Of a stretch of 64,000 bases of DNA, positions 17,752-30,600 are shown one piece after another. This DNA comes from Mycolicibacterium austroafricanum (lineage in GTDB: Bacteria; Actinomycetota; Actinomycetes; Mycobacteriales; Mycobacteriaceae), in contig NZ_CACSIP010000011.1 in the NCBI RefSeq assembly GCF_902705885.1, forward strand, positions 49,134 through 113,133, written 5' to 3'. The notes beneath the pieces were generated by a model, which made no database searches, was not told where the DNA came from, and worked only from the letters and a program-made list of their open reading frames with translations. A program made the position numbers and the translations under genes. The first letter of the stretch is position 1, and each line of letters starts with the position of its first letter.

Positions 17752-20700
17752 TCACGAAAGGTCGACCAGAGCCAACTCGCCGTCTGCCGAATCGGCGTCC
17801 TCCTCGGCCAGCGCGGCCCGGACGATGTCCAGCAGCGCCGACGAGTACTGACGGGCAAAGGATTCCACATCGGTGGGTCCGAGTCGGCGACTGTCGTACC
17901 ACCAGTCCAGGTGCAGCACCCCGGCGACGCGGAAGACACGCAGCTCCAGGGCGTGGCCGAGGCCGGGCAGCACGTCGCGGATCGGCATCGCCGTGTCCGA
18001 GTCGAATCGCACAGGTGCGTCCTCGGGCTGGTCGGCCGGTGCGTCGGGGATGGTCCCGATGTGCGAGAACAGGATGTCGGCGGGACGGTGGGCACCGAGC
18101 ACGCGGGCGGTGGGGGCATACATGTACCGCAACAGGCCGTATCCGATCCCGTAATGCGGTACCGCCTTCAACGTGTCCCGAACGTCCTCGAGCAGCTGCG
18201 TCGCGCTGGTCTGCTCGGTCGATGCGCAGGTCAGTGCGACCGGGTGGATGGTGGTGAACCAGCCGGCGGTGCGCTGCAGATCGACGTCCGGCTTGAGCAC
18301 CGACCGTCCCCGGCCACCGAGATCGACGGCGACGGTGCCTTCGCCGATCACAGTCGCGAACGTGCGTCCCAGCGCACCGAGCAGGATCTCCTCGATCGGC
18401 AGCCGAAGCCGGCGGCGTGCGTCGTCGACCTCACCGGTGTCGGCAGCCGACAGCGGTGACGAGAACCGCACCAGGTCGTCGGTGCCGGGCGGTTCGGCGG
18501 CTTCGGGGCCGGCCACTCGCAACGACGGTTTCGCGGCAACCTCGAGCCAGTAGTCGCGGCTGTCCAGCACGGCGGGATGGCTGGCCAGTGCGGCGCAGCG
18601 CTGTGACCATTCCCGCCACGAGGCGGGCACCGGCGCCAGGACGATCTCCTCGCCCGACATCCGCTGGTTGAACGCGGTGAAGATGTCGGTGATCAGCACG
18701 TCACGCGAGACGTCATCGCCGGCGATGCCGTGTACCCCCAGCGTCAGGTAGGACGACCCGCCGCCGGTGCCGCGGATGAACGTCGCCGTCAGCGGTGAAC
18801 TCAACAGCTGGTGCTCGCGGAGTTGCTCGTCCAGGATCGCCTGCACCGCCTCGCGTTCCTGCGGACTGCCCGACGAGACACCGTCGGGCAGCTGCCGGGT
18901 CACCAGCTCGGTGAACTCGCCCGGCTCTGCGATGTGCTGGTCCCACGTGCCGGCACGCTCCACGAGGTGCACCCGCAGCGCGTCGTGGACACCGGTGAGG
19001 GCGGTGAGCACCGCCCGCACGTCGTCCTCGGTGACGTCTGAGCGCAGATGCAGGATCACCGGGGTCCGCCAGCGGCCCACATCGCGCAGGCCGTGCTCGA
19101 GGAAGTAGGCCACGTTCGGTGGGACGGGCGGATGGACGGCATCGTCGAGGCTCTGGCGGGCCAGCCCGCCCTCGGCGTAGCGGGCCGTCAGCACCTTGGC
19201 CAGTGACGCCACCGTCTGGTTCTCGTAGAGATCCTGCGGGGTGAGGTCGAGGCCTTCATGGCCGGCGGTCATCGCGACGCTGATCGCGATCAGCGAATCT
19301 CCACCCAGTTCGAAGAAGTTGGCGTTGCGGTCGATGTCGGACAGACCGAGGCACTGCGACCAGATGCGCAGCATCGCCGTTTCCACCTGCGACTTGCCGC
19401 CCGCCGTCGCCGGTGGCGCCCCGGTGGCGGTGCCCGCGTCGGCGATGCCGGTGGCACCCGCGCCTCCGGTCAGCCACGCCGCGCCGGCGTTGTGCTCCAC
19501 CCAGTGGCGCTGCTTCTGGAAGGGGTAACCCGGCAGCGTCACCAGCGTCGGGTTCTCGTCGGATCCCTGGCCGGGGTTCAGATCGACGTCGACGCCTGCC
19601 GCCCAGAGCTGACCGAGCGCCAGCAGGAAGGTGTCGTGGTCGCTGCGGTTCTGCGCCTGGTGACGCATCAGCCGCACGGCGCGGTGCCGTTGCGACCATC
19701 GCGGGTGCCGACCCGCCGAGGACGTCAACGTGCCGCCGGGGCCGACCTCCACCAGGACCCGATCCGGATCGGCCAACAGCATGTCCAGTTCGTCGGCGAA
19801 CCGCACCGTGGCCCGGATCTGGCGTGCCCAGGTGCCCGGGTTGGTCGCCTCGGCAGCCGACATGGTGGTGCCGGTGATGTTCGACAGCAACGGAATCTGC
19901 GGTTCCCGCAGCGTCATCCGGGACAGGAATGCGGTGAACTCACCGACCACCGGATCCATCAGCCGCGAATGGAACGCGTGTGACGTGCGGACCCGGCGGG
20001 CGACGATGCCCTTCTCGGCCAGGGCTGCCTGGAATGTGCGGATGGCGTCCTCGCTGCCGGCCACCACACTGCTGCCCGGGTCGTTGATCGTGGCCAGATC
20101 GACGTCCGCGGTGAGATGTTCGGCGATCGCCTCCGGGCTCAGCGGGACCGCGACCATGACGCCGCGCGGCGCGGCGTGCATCAGGCGGGCCCGCATCGAC
20201 ACCACCTTGACCGCGGTGTCCAGATCGAAGACGCCGGCCAGGGTGGCGGCCGGGTACTCACCGATGCTGTGTCCGGCCATGATCGACGGTTGCACGCCGT
20301 AGGACTGGATCAGCTTGGCCAGCGCGTACTCGACGGTGAACAGCGCCGGCTGGGCGCGGTCGGTGTGCTCGAGGTTGCGACCCACCCCGTCGAAGATCTC
20401 CGCGCGCAGGTCATAACCCATCTCGTCACTGAAAGCTGTTGCGCACTCGTCGAAGTGACGGGCGAAGACCGGTTCGCTGTCGTGCAGACCCCGGGCCATC
20501 CCGATGTGTTGGGCTCCCTGGCCGGGGAACAGGAATGCGACCCTGTCCCCGGCGGTCTCGGAGGTGTCCCAGTCGGCCTCCCCCGTGCCGATGAAGACGT
20601 TGTCGGTCTCGGCGGCGCCGAGCACCGCCGTCGCGTCCTGCTGATCGTGCACCACCGCGGCGAGCCTGATCGGCTCCTTACGCCGCCGGGCGAGCGTGTA

Positions 20701-22209
20701 GGCGGCGTCGGGAAGGCGGAATCCGTCGGCCTCCGAGGTCGCTGCCAGTTCGTCGGCCAGGGCTGCCCGTGCCTGGGCGAGCGACTCTTGGGTCTTGGCG
20801 GACAGCACCAGCACCTGGGGGCGCGAGGGCGAGGCGGCCGGCACCCGGTCGGACGCCGTCGGCGCTTCCTCCAGCACGATGTGCGCGTTGGTGCCGCCGA
20901 CACCGAACGAGCTGACACCGGCACGCCGGATCCCGTCCGCCTCCCACGGCCCGTCCGCACCGCGCACCCGGAAGGGCCCGCGGTCGACGTGCAGTTCGGG
21001 GTTCGGGCTGGTGTAGTGCAGGGTCGCCGGGATCGCCCGGTGCTCCAGGCACAGGATCGCCTTGATCAGGCCGGCGATGCCGGCGGCGGTCTCGAGGTGG
21101 CCGATGTTCGACTTGACGGAACCGAGATAGCAAGGGCCGCTGCGGGTTTCCTCGGAAAGGTCAAAAGCCTGGCGCAACCCTTCGATCTCGATCGGGTCGC
21201 CCAGCGGGGTGCCGGTGCCGTGGGTCTCGATGTAGCTGATCGACGATGCGTCGACCCCGGCGACCGCGTGCGCCTCGGCGATCACCTCGGCCTGGCCCAT
21301 CGCGTTCGGCGCGGCGTAGGTCATCTTGGTCGAACCGTCGTTGTTCAGCGCCGAGCCGCGGATCACCGCATGGATGCGGTCACCGTCGTCGAGTGCGTCC
21401 TGCAACGCCTTGAGCACGACGACGCCGACCCCGCTGCCGAAGATGGTGCCGTCGGAGCGGACGTCGAACGGACGGCAGTGCCCTGTCGGCGACACCATCG
21501 TGCCCTGTTCGTACCAGTAGCCGACCCGGTGCGGGATCCGCAGCGACGAGCCACCGGCGAGCGCGATGTCGCACTCGCCGTTGAGGATCGACTGGCATGC
21601 CAGGTGCACGGCCACCAGCGACGACGAACACGCCGTCGCCACCGACAGCGCGGGTCCCCTGAAGTTGAACTGGTGGGCGACCCGGGTCGCCAGGTGGTCC
21701 TTGTCGTTGGACAGCGACAGGTTCACCATCTCGAAGCTGGCGCCCTGCCCGATCACCATCATCGGGTCGTAGTTCGACATCAGGTTGTGCAGAAGATAGC
21801 CGCTCGTGGAACTGGTCCCGAACACGCCCACGGTGGCCTCGAGTTCAGCCGGGTCGTATCCGGAGTCCTCGAGCGCGTGGTAGATCGACTGCAGGAACAG
21901 CCGGTGCTGGGGATCGAGGGTGCGGGCGGCGTACGGGGTGAAACCGAAGAAGTCCGCGTCGAACTCCTCGATGCCGGACAGCAACGCCGCACGGCGTACG
22001 TAGGACCGATTGGCCAGCGAACGCTCGGTGACACCGGCGGCGAGCAGGTCGTCCTCGGAGAGGTCGACGATCGATTCCACCCCGCTGCGCAGGTTGCGCC
22101 AGAATGCCGACACGGAGTCCGCGCCCGGGAACCTTCCGGCCATGCCGATGACGGCAATCGCGTTGTCGGGGATGTCCCCGGCCGGCGAATTCCCTGTACT
22201 GCTGGTCAC
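17752..22209 (-). CDS. ppsE: Terminal type I PKS, PpsE-like (KS-AT-ACP-condensation domain)
   Basis: The protein has 1485 residues, against ~1488 for M. tuberculosis PpsE. In order: KS ~14-440 (Cys194 in TACSSS, EAHGTGT, GHLETAAG), AT ~530-850 (FPGQGAQ, GHSIGEY, and HAFH, a malonyl-type motif), ACP with Ser972 in LGGDSL, and a condensation-like domain ~1025-1460 (GWFTTIHP present). The usual HHxxxDG of condensation domains reads HGIAGDD here, so the second His is missing. There is no ketoreductase, which fits a final module whose beta-keto product is decarboxylated and then reduced by the F420 ketoreductase. The GTG start overlaps the ppsD-like stop by 4 bases. Confidence 0.93.
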   Translation of the reverse strand: MTSSTGNSPAGDIPDNAIAVIGMAGRFPGADSVSAFWRNLRSGVESIVDLSEDDLLAAGVTERSLANRSYVRRAALLSGIEEFDADFFGFTPYAARTLDPQHRLFLQSIYHALEDSGYDPAELEATVGVFGTSSTSGYLLHNLMSNYDPMMVIGQGASFEMVNLSLSNDKDHLATRVAHQFNFRGPALSVATACSSSLVAVHLACQSILNGECDIALAGGSSLRIPHRVGYWYEQGTMVSPTGHCRPFDVRSDGTIFGSGVGVVVLKALQDALDDGDRIHAVIRGSALNNDGSTKMTYAAPNAMGQAEVIAEAHAVAGVDASSISYIETHGTGTPLGDPIEIEGLRQAFDLSEETRSGPCYLGSVKSNIGHLETAAGIAGLIKAILCLEHRAIPATLHYTSPNPELHVDRGPFRVRGADGPWEADGIRRAGVSSFGVGGTNAHIVLEEAPTASDRVPAASPSRPQVLVLSAKTQESLAQARAALADELAATSEADGFRLPDAAYTLARRRKEPIRLAAVVHDQQDATAVLGAAETDNVFIGTGEADWDTSETAGDRVAFLFPGQGAQHIGMARGLHDSEPVFARHFDECATAFSDEMGYDLRAEIFDGVGRNLEHTDRAQPALFTVEYALAKLIQSYGVQPSIMAGHSIGEYPAATLAGVFDLDTAVKVVSMRARLMHAAPRGVMVAVPLSPEAIAEHLTADVDLATINDPGSSVVAGSEDAIRTFQAALAEKGIVARRVRTSHAFHSRLMDPVVGEFTAFLSRMTLREPQIPLLSNITGTTMSAAEATNPGTWARQIRATVRFADELDMLLADPDRVLVEVGPGGTLTSSAGRHPRWSQRHRAVRLMRHQAQNRSDHDTFLLALGQLWAAGVDVDLNPGQGSDENPTLVTLPGYPFQKQRHWVEHNAGAAWLTGGAGATGIADAGTATGAPPATAGGKSQVETAMLRIWSQCLGLSDIDRNANFFELGGDSLIAISVAMTAGHEGLDLTPQDLYENQTVASLAKVLTARYAEGGLARQSLDDAVHPPVPPNVAYFLEHGLRDVGRWRTPVILHLRSDVTEDDVRAVLTALTGVHDALRVHLVERAGTWDQHIAEPGEFTELVTRQLPDGVSSGSPQEREAVQAILDEQLREHQLLSSPLTATFIRGTGGGSSYLTLGVHGIAGDDVSRDVLITDIFTAFNQRMSGEEIVLAPVPASWREWSQRCAALASHPAVLDSRDYWLEVAAKPSLRVAGPEAAEPPGTDDLVRFSSPLSAADTGEVDDARRRLRLPIEEILLGALGRTFATVIGEGTVAVDLGGRGRSVLKPDVDLQRTAGWFTTIHPVALTCASTEQTSATQLLEDVRDTLKAVPHYGIGYGLLRYMYAPTARVLGAHRPADILFSHIGTIPDAPADQPEDAPVRFDSDTAMPIRDVLPGLGHALELRVFRVAGVLHLDWWYDSRRLGPTDVESFARQYSSALLDIVRAALAEEDADSADGELALVDLS

Positions 22210-25200
22210 GATCGTGGTCCCACTTTCCGCCGCGATGCGGCTCGTTGACGTGCTGCGGCACGCTGCTGTGCCCGATCACGCAGGGCGTTGGGGCGTTCGG
22301 AGCTGTCTTCTTCGGCAAGCCCGAGCTGACGGATCAAGTCGAGCGCCACATCGGTCAGCGAGGCACCCTGCAGCAGCAGGGCGACCGGCGGCTCCACCCC
22401 GAAGTCCCCGCGGATGGTGTTGCGCATCCGCACCGCCATCAGCGAGTCCAACCCCATCTCGGTGAGCGGCCGGCCGGTGTCGACGGCACTGTCGTCCGAA
22501 TAGCCCATGACCGCCGAGATGCGCCGGCGCAGCCGGGCCAGCACGACGCGGTTGATCTCCGCGGCGTCCATCTCCTTGAGCGCCTCGGCCCCGCCCCAGT
22601 CCTCGTCGTCGTCGTCGCCGCCGAGCGCGCCTGCGAGGTCGGCGAAGAAACCGATCTGGTGGATCTCGGGGAACGCCGCCGCTGCCCGGTCCAACCGCAA
22701 CCGGGCGACGCCGACCCGCGAGAAGCCTGCGGCCAGCACCCCACCCAGTGCGTCGACCCCCTCGTCGGGGGTTATCGGATCCAGGACGGAGAAGCGCAGC
22801 GAGCTGGCCAGACCCACCTCGGCCCACTGACCCCAGTTGATCGCGGCCCCGGGCAGTCCGGCCGCCCTGCGCCATTCGACCAGTGCGTCGAGCCAGGCGT
22901 TCGCGCAGGCGTACGCCGCCTGGCCGGGTGAACCGAGCAGGGACGCGACCGAGGAGAACCCGACCCACCAGTCGAGGTCGGCGCCGGCGGTGACCTCGTG
23001 CAGCCGCAGTGCGCCGGTGACCTTCGGAACCCAGATGCGGTCCAGGCTCTCGCGGGTCAGGCCGACGACGAGCTCGTCGTCGAGAACCGCCGCCGAGTGG
23101 ATCAGACCGCGCAGCGCCATCCCGGTGTCTTCCGCTGCGGCGACCAGCCGCTCGGCGACGCCGGGCTGCGCGACGTCACCGAGCACGGTGACGATCTGGG
23201 TGCGCTCCGCGAGCCGGTCGAGGTCGGCCTGCACCTCGTCCGACGGGGCGCCCCGGCCGTTGAGGACCACGCGTCCCGCCCCGCGGTCGACCAGCCACCG
23301 CACCACTGCCATGCCGACCCCGCCGAGCGCGCCGGTGACGATGTAGGAACCGTCACCGCGGACCACCACATCCCCCGTGGCGGCGGGAAGGGTGGCGCGG
23401 GAGAGCCGCTCGACGTAACGGGTACCGCCACGCCAGGCGATGACGTCTTCGGTGTGGGCGCCGTCGCCGTCGCTGTCGAGCTCGGTCGCGAGCGTCTCGA
23501 CGAGGTCCGGAGCACCGGCGTCTTCGCTGACATCGAGCAGTGTCGCGCGCAGATCCGGGTGCTCGTAGGCGAGCACCCGGACCAGCCCCTTGAGGCTGCC
23601 GATTCCCGGATTGCCCGCAACCGCAGGCGTTTCCGGGCTCTGCCCGACGACCAGGCCGCCCCGGCCGACCAGCCAGAGCCGCGGTGGCCTGCCGTGCCAG
23701 CTGCCGACGATCGCGCGCACCGTGCCCGCGATCCCCCAGATGAGGTCGCGCGCATGCGTCAGGCCGCCCGTTGCATCGGTGCCGTCGAACTCGGGTTGGT
23801 CGACCATCACGATCACGCCGGCCGGCGGCAGATCCGGATCCGCGGTCGCCGCGGCGAATGCGTCCCGCACTGCGGATTCGTCGCCGAGGTCGGCGGTCAT
23901 CACCCGACGGGTCGGGCCGCCGAACCGATTCGCGAACTCCTGCGCGGTGGTCATCGCTGCCGCGCCGTCCGCCAGGATCAGCCAGCTGCCGGTCTGCGAG
24001 CCCGCCGGGCTGACGGGTGACTCGACCCATCTGGTGTCGAAAATCTTCTGCGACAACGGCAGCGGCACGGTGCGCCGCTGAATGCGTTTGAGGTGCACAC
24101 CGTCGACGCGGGCCAGCACGGCGCCGGTGTCGTCGGTGATGGTCACCCGGCCCGTCGCGTCACCGCTGTCCTCGGCGACACCGACGAGTTCGGCACGGCA
24201 CTTGGCCCGTCGGCCGATGTCGCCGAACACCCGGATGGACCCGAAGCCCACGGGCAGGTACGTGACATCGGTGGCGTCGGCGAGAACCTCGTCTCCCATC
24301 GCGGCGGCCAGCCCCTGCAGTGCGGCGTCCAGCAGGACCGGGTGCAACACGATGCCCCGGTGCGGTGTCGCCTCGTCGGGCAACACGATCTCGGTGTCGG
24401 CGGTCCCGCTGCCACGCACGATGCGGGTCAGCGCGGCGAACGCGTGCGCGTGATGCGCACCGGTGCGACGCAGAGCGGTGTAGAAGTCCGACGGCGAGAC
24501 CGGCGTGCCCTCCCCCGCCGTTGCGGTGATCCTGCCGGGTGCGGTCGGCTCGGCTGCAGCGCGGACCTTGCCGACGGCGTGCCGGGTCCAGGTACCTGCC
24601 TCGGACCGTGAGTGGATCTCGACACGCTGAGTGCCGTCCTCATCGGTGACGATCTGCGTGGTGAGCCTGGTGTGTTCATCGAGCGGAAGCATCTGCTCGA
24701 CCTCGACCTCGACCTCGACACCGGTGGCGGGCAGGCCCAGTGCCTCGCAGCCGGCAGCCAACGCGATCTCGACGAAACCGGCGCCCGGCATTACGGGCAG
24801 GCCGTGCACGATGTGGTCGGCCAGCCAGGGATGCGCGTCCAGGCCCACATCGGACTGCCAGACGTGGCCGTTGCCCGCCGGCAACTCCACATGCATCCCC
24901 AGTAGCGGGTGGGAACCGGAGAACTCGCGTCCGGCCGAGCGGTCCACCATCCAGTACGGCTCGTGCTGCCACACCGTCGGCGGCACATCGGCGACCCGGC
25001 CCTCGGTCCCTTCCGGAGCCGCCGCCGCCGGTGGCCGCACCGCGGCCAGCTGCGAGTGGAATGCCAGCATCTCGGGCTGGTCGCGGTTGACGGTCGCACC
25101 GACGTGGAACGTCCGGCTGGTCGGCTGTGCGCTCAAGGTGTCACTGATGGCGTGCGTCAGCAATGGATGCGGGCTGATCTCGATGAAATTGCTGTTGTCA

Positions 25201-27638
25201 GCGGCGGCATCGTGCACCGCCTGGCTGAACCGCACCGGGTTGCGCAGGTTGGCCGCCCAGTAGTCCGCGCTGTACAGCGGCGCAGAACCTGCGTACGCCA
25301 CGGTGGACACCAGCGGGATCTTCGGCGCCGCCGGAGCCAGGTAGGACAGGGCGTCGCGGAGCTCCGGCAGCACCGGGTCGATGGTCGGGTGGTGCGAGGC
25401 CACGTCCACCTCGATGCGACGGGCCAGCTTGCCCTGCGCATCGACCATCGCCACGAGCTCGTCGACCTGCTCGGGCGGACCCGCGATCACCGACTGCTTC
25501 GGTGAGGCGTACACCGCCACCGTGACGTCGGGGCGGTCGGCGATCAGCCGTTCGGCCGCCGTCGCGTCCAGCTCCAGCAGCGCCATCGCGCCCTGACCCG
25601 ACAGCCGCTTCATCAGCCGTGTCCGGGTGGCGATCACGTCCAGGCCCTCGGCAGGGGTCAGCGCACCCGCCACCACCGCGGCGGTCACCTCCCCCATCGA
25701 GTGGCCGATCACCGCGTCGGGTGCGACGCCGTAGGACCGCCACAGCGCGGTGAGCGCCAGTTGCATCCCGACCAGCACCGGCTGGATGCGGTCGATCCCG
25801 ACGACCGGCTCACCGGCCTCCAGCACCTGGCGCAGTGAGAATCCGACCTTGTCGACGAACGTGGGTTCCAGCTCGTCGACGGCCGCGGCGAAGGGGGGCT
25901 CGGACACCAGCAGCGTCTTGCCCATGCCGGCCCATTGCGCGCCCTGCCCGGAATACAGGAACACCGTCCCCGATCCCGTTCTGGCGTCGTGCGCCGCGAC
26001 CACACCGGGGGCCGGTTGACCCGCGGCCAGCGCGCGCAGGCCGGTGACCGCGTCGGCGTGGTCCCGGGCGCACACCGTGGCGATGGTGCTGTAGCGGCTG
26101 CGGTGATGATTCACCGTGTAAGCGATGTCGGCGAGCGGCACCTCGGCGCCGTCGTTTTCCAGATAGTCCGCCAGCGCCTTGGCGGACGCCGCCAGCCGGG
26201 CCGGGGTCTTTCCGGACACGACGAGCGTGGTCACCGTCGGAGCTGACGCCGGCGCGGCGGGCACCACGTCGGGGCCCTGCTCCAGCACGATGTGGGCGTT
26301 GGTACCGCCCATACCGAACGAGGAGACCGCCGCGCGCCGCGGGTTCTCGCCCGCCGGCCACCCGGCGGGTTCGGTCGGCACGAACAGGCGGGTGCCCGAA
26401 GGATCGATCGACGGGTTCCACTTCTCGAAGTGCAGGTTCGGCGGGATCGTTGCGTGCTGCAGCGTCAGCACGGTCTTGATGAAGCCCGCGATACCCGCGG
26501 CGGCCTCGAGGTGGCCCATGTTGGTCTTCACCGCGCCGAGCGCACACGGCGCGTCGCCCTTGCCGTACACCGCGGCCAGCGCGTCGAACTCGATGGGATC
26601 GCCCAGACCGGTTCCGGTGCCGTGGGTTTCGACGTAGTTCACCGTCGCCGCGGGGACGTCGGCCGAGCGCAGGGCCCGGCTGATGACATCGCGCTGCGAG
26701 GGCGCGTTGGGTGCGGTGAGACCGTTGGAGCGGCCGTCCTGGTTGACCGCCGAACCCCGCACCACCGCCAGCACCCGGTCCCCGTCCCGCACGGCGTCGG
26801 TGAGCCGCTTGAGCACGACCACGCCGGCCCCTTCGCCGCGAACGAAACCATCGGCGCGGGAATCGAATGCGTGACAGGCGCCGCGCGGCGACAACATGCC
26901 CCACTTGGCGAGCGCCAACTGGGTCTCGGGACGCAGGCTCAGGCTGACCCCTCCGGCCAGTGCCAGGTCGCTTTCGCGCATCCGCAGGCTCTGGCAGGCC
27001 AGGTGGATCGAGATCAGCGACGACGAGCACGCGGTGTCGACGGCCACCGCCGGGCCCTTCAGGCCCAGCAGGTAGGAGATCCGACCGACGGTCACGCTGT
27101 GCGCGTTGCCGGTGGCCGAGTAGGCGTCGATGGTGTCGGGGTTGCCGGCCGACGAGCTCTGATACTCGTTGTAGTAGACGCCCATCATGACCGCGGCACG
27201 CAGCTCACGCACCTGGTTCGTGGCGATGCCGGCGTTGTCGAGCGCCTCCCAGGCCACCTCCAGCAGCACCCGCTGCTGGGGGTCCATCGCAGCGGCTTCC
27301 CGCGGCGTGATGCCGAAGAACTCGGCGTCGAAACCGGTGATGTCGTCGAGGTAGGCACCCCATTTGGTGGGCATCCGGCCCGGAGCCATCGGGTCCGGGT
27401 CGTAGTAGGCGTCGCCGTCCCAGCGGTCGGCGGGGACCTCGATGACGGCGTTGGTGCCGCTCTCCAGCAGTTCCCAGTAGCTGTCGGGCCCCGTCACCCC
27501 GCCGGGAAGGCGGCAGCCGATGCCGACCACGGCGATCGGTTCGGCCCCCGCGACGCGGGACGCCTTCTCGAACTGCTCCGCCAGCTTGTCGCGCTGCTCG
27601 GCGGTCATGCCCGAGATCCTGTCGAAGGTCGTCTTCAT
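22206..27638 (-). CDS. ppsD: Type I PKS module, PpsD-like (KS-AT-DH-KR-ACP)
   Basis: The protein has 1810 residues (PpsD ~1827). N-terminal docking segment ([12 protein letters not shown]), KS ~33-455 (Cys204), AT with GHSMGE and a VASH motif, complete dehydratase with His942 in HxxxGxxxxP and Asp1104 in DAALQ, ketoreductase with TGALGGVG, Ser1563 and Tyr1576 in YACAN, ACP Ser1732 in GLDSL, then a basic Arg/Ala-rich tail like that of PpsD. No enoyl reductase is present. The C-terminal half looks PpsD-like, while the docking head reminds me of PpsB. It starts at an ATG sharing one base with the preceding TGA (27638), so it is translationally coupled. Confidence 0.9.
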   Translation of the reverse strand: MKTTFDRISGMTAEQRDKLAEQFEKASRVAGAEPIAVVGIGCRLPGGVTGPDSYWELLESGTNAVIEVPADRWDGDAYYDPDPMAPGRMPTKWGAYLDDITGFDAEFFGITPREAAAMDPQQRVLLEVAWEALDNAGIATNQVRELRAAVMMGVYYNEYQSSSAGNPDTIDAYSATGNAHSVTVGRISYLLGLKGPAVAVDTACSSSLISIHLACQSLRMRESDLALAGGVSLSLRPETQLALAKWGMLSPRGACHAFDSRADGFVRGEGAGVVVLKRLTDAVRDGDRVLAVVRGSAVNQDGRSNGLTAPNAPSQRDVISRALRSADVPAATVNYVETHGTGTGLGDPIEFDALAAVYGKGDAPCALGAVKTNMGHLEAAAGIAGFIKTVLTLQHATIPPNLHFEKWNPSIDPSGTRLFVPTEPAGWPAGENPRRAAVSSFGMGGTNAHIVLEQGPDVVPAAPASAPTVTTLVVSGKTPARLAASAKALADYLENDGAEVPLADIAYTVNHHRSRYSTIATVCARDHADAVTGLRALAAGQPAPGVVAAHDARTGSGTVFLYSGQGAQWAGMGKTLLVSEPPFAAAVDELEPTFVDKVGFSLRQVLEAGEPVVGIDRIQPVLVGMQLALTALWRSYGVAPDAVIGHSMGEVTAAVVAGALTPAEGLDVIATRTRLMKRLSGQGAMALLELDATAAERLIADRPDVTVAVYASPKQSVIAGPPEQVDELVAMVDAQGKLARRIEVDVASHHPTIDPVLPELRDALSYLAPAAPKIPLVSTVAYAGSAPLYSADYWAANLRNPVRFSQAVHDAAADNSNFIEISPHPLLTHAISDTLSAQPTSRTFHVGATVNRDQPEMLAFHSQLAAVRPPAAAAPEGTEGRVADVPPTVWQHEPYWMVDRSAGREFSGSHPLLGMHVELPAGNGHVWQSDVGLDAHPWLADHIVHGLPVMPGAGFVEIALAAGCEALGLPATGVEVEVEVEQMLPLDEHTRLTTQIVTDEDGTQRVEIHSRSEAGTWTRHAVGKVRAAAEPTAPGRITATAGEGTPVSPSDFYTALRRTGAHHAHAFAALTRIVRGSGTADTEIVLPDEATPHRGIVLHPVLLDAALQGLAAAMGDEVLADATDVTYLPVGFGSIRVFGDIGRRAKCRAELVGVAEDSGDATGRVTITDDTGAVLARVDGVHLKRIQRRTVPLPLSQKIFDTRWVESPVSPAGSQTGSWLILADGAAAMTTAQEFANRFGGPTRRVMTADLGDESAVRDAFAAATADPDLPPAGVIVMVDQPEFDGTDATGGLTHARDLIWGIAGTVRAIVGSWHGRPPRLWLVGRGGLVVGQSPETPAVAGNPGIGSLKGLVRVLAYEHPDLRATLLDVSEDAGAPDLVETLATELDSDGDGAHTEDVIAWRGGTRYVERLSRATLPAATGDVVVRGDGSYIVTGALGGVGMAVVRWLVDRGAGRVVLNGRGAPSDEVQADLDRLAERTQIVTVLGDVAQPGVAERLVAAAEDTGMALRGLIHSAAVLDDELVVGLTRESLDRIWVPKVTGALRLHEVTAGADLDWWVGFSSVASLLGSPGQAAYACANAWLDALVEWRRAAGLPGAAINWGQWAEVGLASSLRFSVLDPITPDEGVDALGGVLAAGFSRVGVARLRLDRAAAAFPEIHQIGFFADLAGALGGDDDDEDWGGAEALKEMDAAEINRVVLARLRRRISAVMGYSDDSAVDTGRPLTEMGLDSLMAVRMRNTIRGDFGVEPPVALLLQGASLTDVALDLIRQLGLAEEDSSERPNALRDRAQQRAAARQRAASRRKVGPRS

Positions 27639-30600
27639 CAGATAGCGCCCTCACTACCGGCCGTGGCCGAATCGACTTCGGATTCAATACTTTCGAACAA
27701 CTCGTCGAGCACACTGAAGGAGTCCGAGCTGTCCTCGGATCCTTCTGTTTCTTCGGAATCTTCGGCGGCCTGCTGCATCGGCGCCAGCAGTTCGGCGACG
27801 AACTCCGACATCTGCGAGATCGACGGGTGATTCCACAACATCGTCGCCGACAGGTCGATGCGGACCAGCGCCTTGGCGTCACGCAACAGGTTCATCGCCA
27901 TCATCGAGTCCAGCCCCAGCTCCGGGAACGGCATGTCGAAATCGACGGCGTCCTCCGGCATCCCGAGTTCCCTGGCGAGGATCGCCCGCAGCCGCATCCG
28001 CAGCTCACTCACCGTCTGCTTGTGACTCATCGACGCCCAGTCGACAACATCCGTTGTCGCCGAAGTCGTCTCGTCAGCAGCCGGAGCGGATACCGACTCC
28101 ACCGCCGTGTAGGCGAGACCGCGGATGTCCACGCTCGTCGAACCGTCGGCGGCCTTGACGAGAACATCCACGACCAGCCCGTCGGCCTCCCCGGCGCGTC
28201 GGTACACCTCGACGACGCCGTGCCCGGCGGTCAGCCCGGCGGCCACCTCGACGCTCTCGACCCCGGCGGGCAGCAGCAGCTGGTCGTTCGCGGCGTCGGC
28301 GAGCCGGGCGACGTGCACCGCGGCGTCGATCAGCGCCGCCGACAGCGACACAGCTGACTCCGCCGACTCCGGCAGCTCCACGTCGGCGCGAACCCCCGCC
28401 GCGGTGGTGGCGCACCCGGTGACCGTCCATGTGAACGGCTGGCCCTCCACGCCAGAGGCCTGCTGCAGGGCAGCGATCGAGGCCCCGTCGAACTTCTCGG
28501 CCCCGGGGCTCTGATCACCCTGCGGGGTGTCGCCCGGCGCCGTGCTCAGCTCGGCGCCGGCGTGCCTGGTCCAGCGCTGCTCGGGGCTGTCGGGACCCGG
28601 GCTCGACCACACCGACAGTGAGGTCGCGTCGGCCACCACGTGGATGGCCTTCGGCTGGTCGGCGACGATCGGGTACTCGAACCGCACGTCACCGACCACG
28701 CTCGAATCGGCGAACTGCGCCGCGGCTGTCGAAAGTGTCTGCAGCAGAACCGAAACCGGCACCACCTCGACACCACGGACCCGGTGAGCGACCGGGTACG
28801 GACGCGCGTCGGGCAGCAGCCGGGCACGCCACAGATGATCGTGGGTGGTGCCGGTGACCGGCTCGCCGAGCACCGTGCCCCAGGCCGGCGTGGGCAGCGC
28901 CTCGAGGTCGCCGCTGTCAGCTCCAGGTGCGCAGACCAGATGATCGAGCACCTTGACCGCGGCACGCATCCGGTAGGCGTCCGCCAGCCGGGCCCAGTCG
29001 GCGCCGGCCACCACGGTGTGCACCCCGGCGTCGGGGCTGAGCACCGCCGGCAGCAGCCGGATCGCGACGTCGTTGGGCATCGGTTCCAGGCCTGCGGCCT
29101 TCATCTGGGGCTGGGCGTCCGACCACGACTTCCACAGCCCCCAGTCGACGACCGTGGCAGCCAGGCCCAGCGCCCGACGCGCATAGCCGAAGGCGTCGGC
29201 GAACGCGTTCGCGGCCGTGTAGTGCGCGACCGCCCGCGAGCCGAGCAAGCCGGTGATGGACGAGAACAGCACGAACCGGCGGACCGGCGTTTTCAGCGTC
29301 AGCTTGTGCAGCACCACCGCGGCGTCGATCTTGGACCGGAACATCGGGTTCACGTCGTCGTCGGTCATCTCGGTGAGCAGTGCCTCACCGCCGGCCAGGG
29401 ACGCGAGGTAGACGCCGTCCAGCGGCGGCAGGTCGGCACCGAATCGGTCGAACACCGCGGCCATGGCGGTCTCATCGGCGGCGTCCGCGGCGACCTCGAC
29501 CAGCGTCGTCCCACTGTCGGCGAGCTCGGCGGCCAGCTCGGCGAGCCCGGTGCCGCGCCGGGACACCGCGACCACCGTCGAGGCACCCATCTCGGCGAGT
29601 TGGCGGATCAGGTACGGCCCGACGTTGCCGGTCGCCCCGACCACCATATGGCTGGTACCGCTCTCCAGCCTGGTCAGTGCGGCGGCCGGCAGCGGATGCG
29701 GCTGCAGACGGGGCACCCGCCGCTCCCCGCTGCGGTACACCACCTGATCGTCACCGTCGGGTTGGTCGGCCTCGGCCGCCGCCTCGGCCTTCAGATACTG
29801 CGCGAGGAGCTCCGGCGGAACGGTGTCGTCGACGTCGACGAGGCCACCCCAGAACTCCGGATGCTCCAGCGCCAGCGTGCGTCCCTGTCCCCACAGCACG
29901 GCGTGCGCCGGGTTGGCCCGGTCACCGTCGGCGATCGGCTGGGCGTTGCGGGTGACCACGAACAGTCTGGGCGCGGGTGCCGCACCGGCCAGCGCGACGA
30001 CCAGACGGCGCAGCTCGCCGAACACCTGGTAACCGGCGGCCGCGTCGAGGCGTCCCGAGGGCGTCGACGGTGCATAGACCACGTGATCGACCCCGGTCAG
30101 CGCGGCGCGTACCGAGCCGGCCGAGTCGTCGTCGGCGAGCACCGACAGCGGCAGCGAGCGCGACTTCGGCCCGAGCAGCTCCGCGAGGTCGGCGCCGGAT
30201 TCGTCGGACAGCACCAGCCACGATCCGTCGGCCCCGGCGAGACCCAGTTCGCGTACCGGCCAGCTCAGCCGGTGGAACCACTTGTGGAAACCCCCGTCCG
30301 GGTGCGTCGAGGACACTGCGGCGCCGTTGTGCTGCACCGGTTCCGGCTTCTTGGAGGTCTGGATCCAGTGGTGGGTGTGGTGCCACGGCGTTGCGGGCAG
30401 CTGGACCCGCGGGCCGGGCCGGTGCGGCACCTTCGGCGGGCGCACCGTGTGGGTGGCGTTCAGGTTGGTATGGAACGCCACGGTGTCGTTGGCGTCGCGC
30501 TGGAGGGTGGCGAGGCTCAGATGGGAGGTGGCGTCCGGATTCTCGCCTCCGGCGAGGCCGGCCAGCGTGTCCTTGATCGCGTAGCCGAGCAGCGGGTGCG

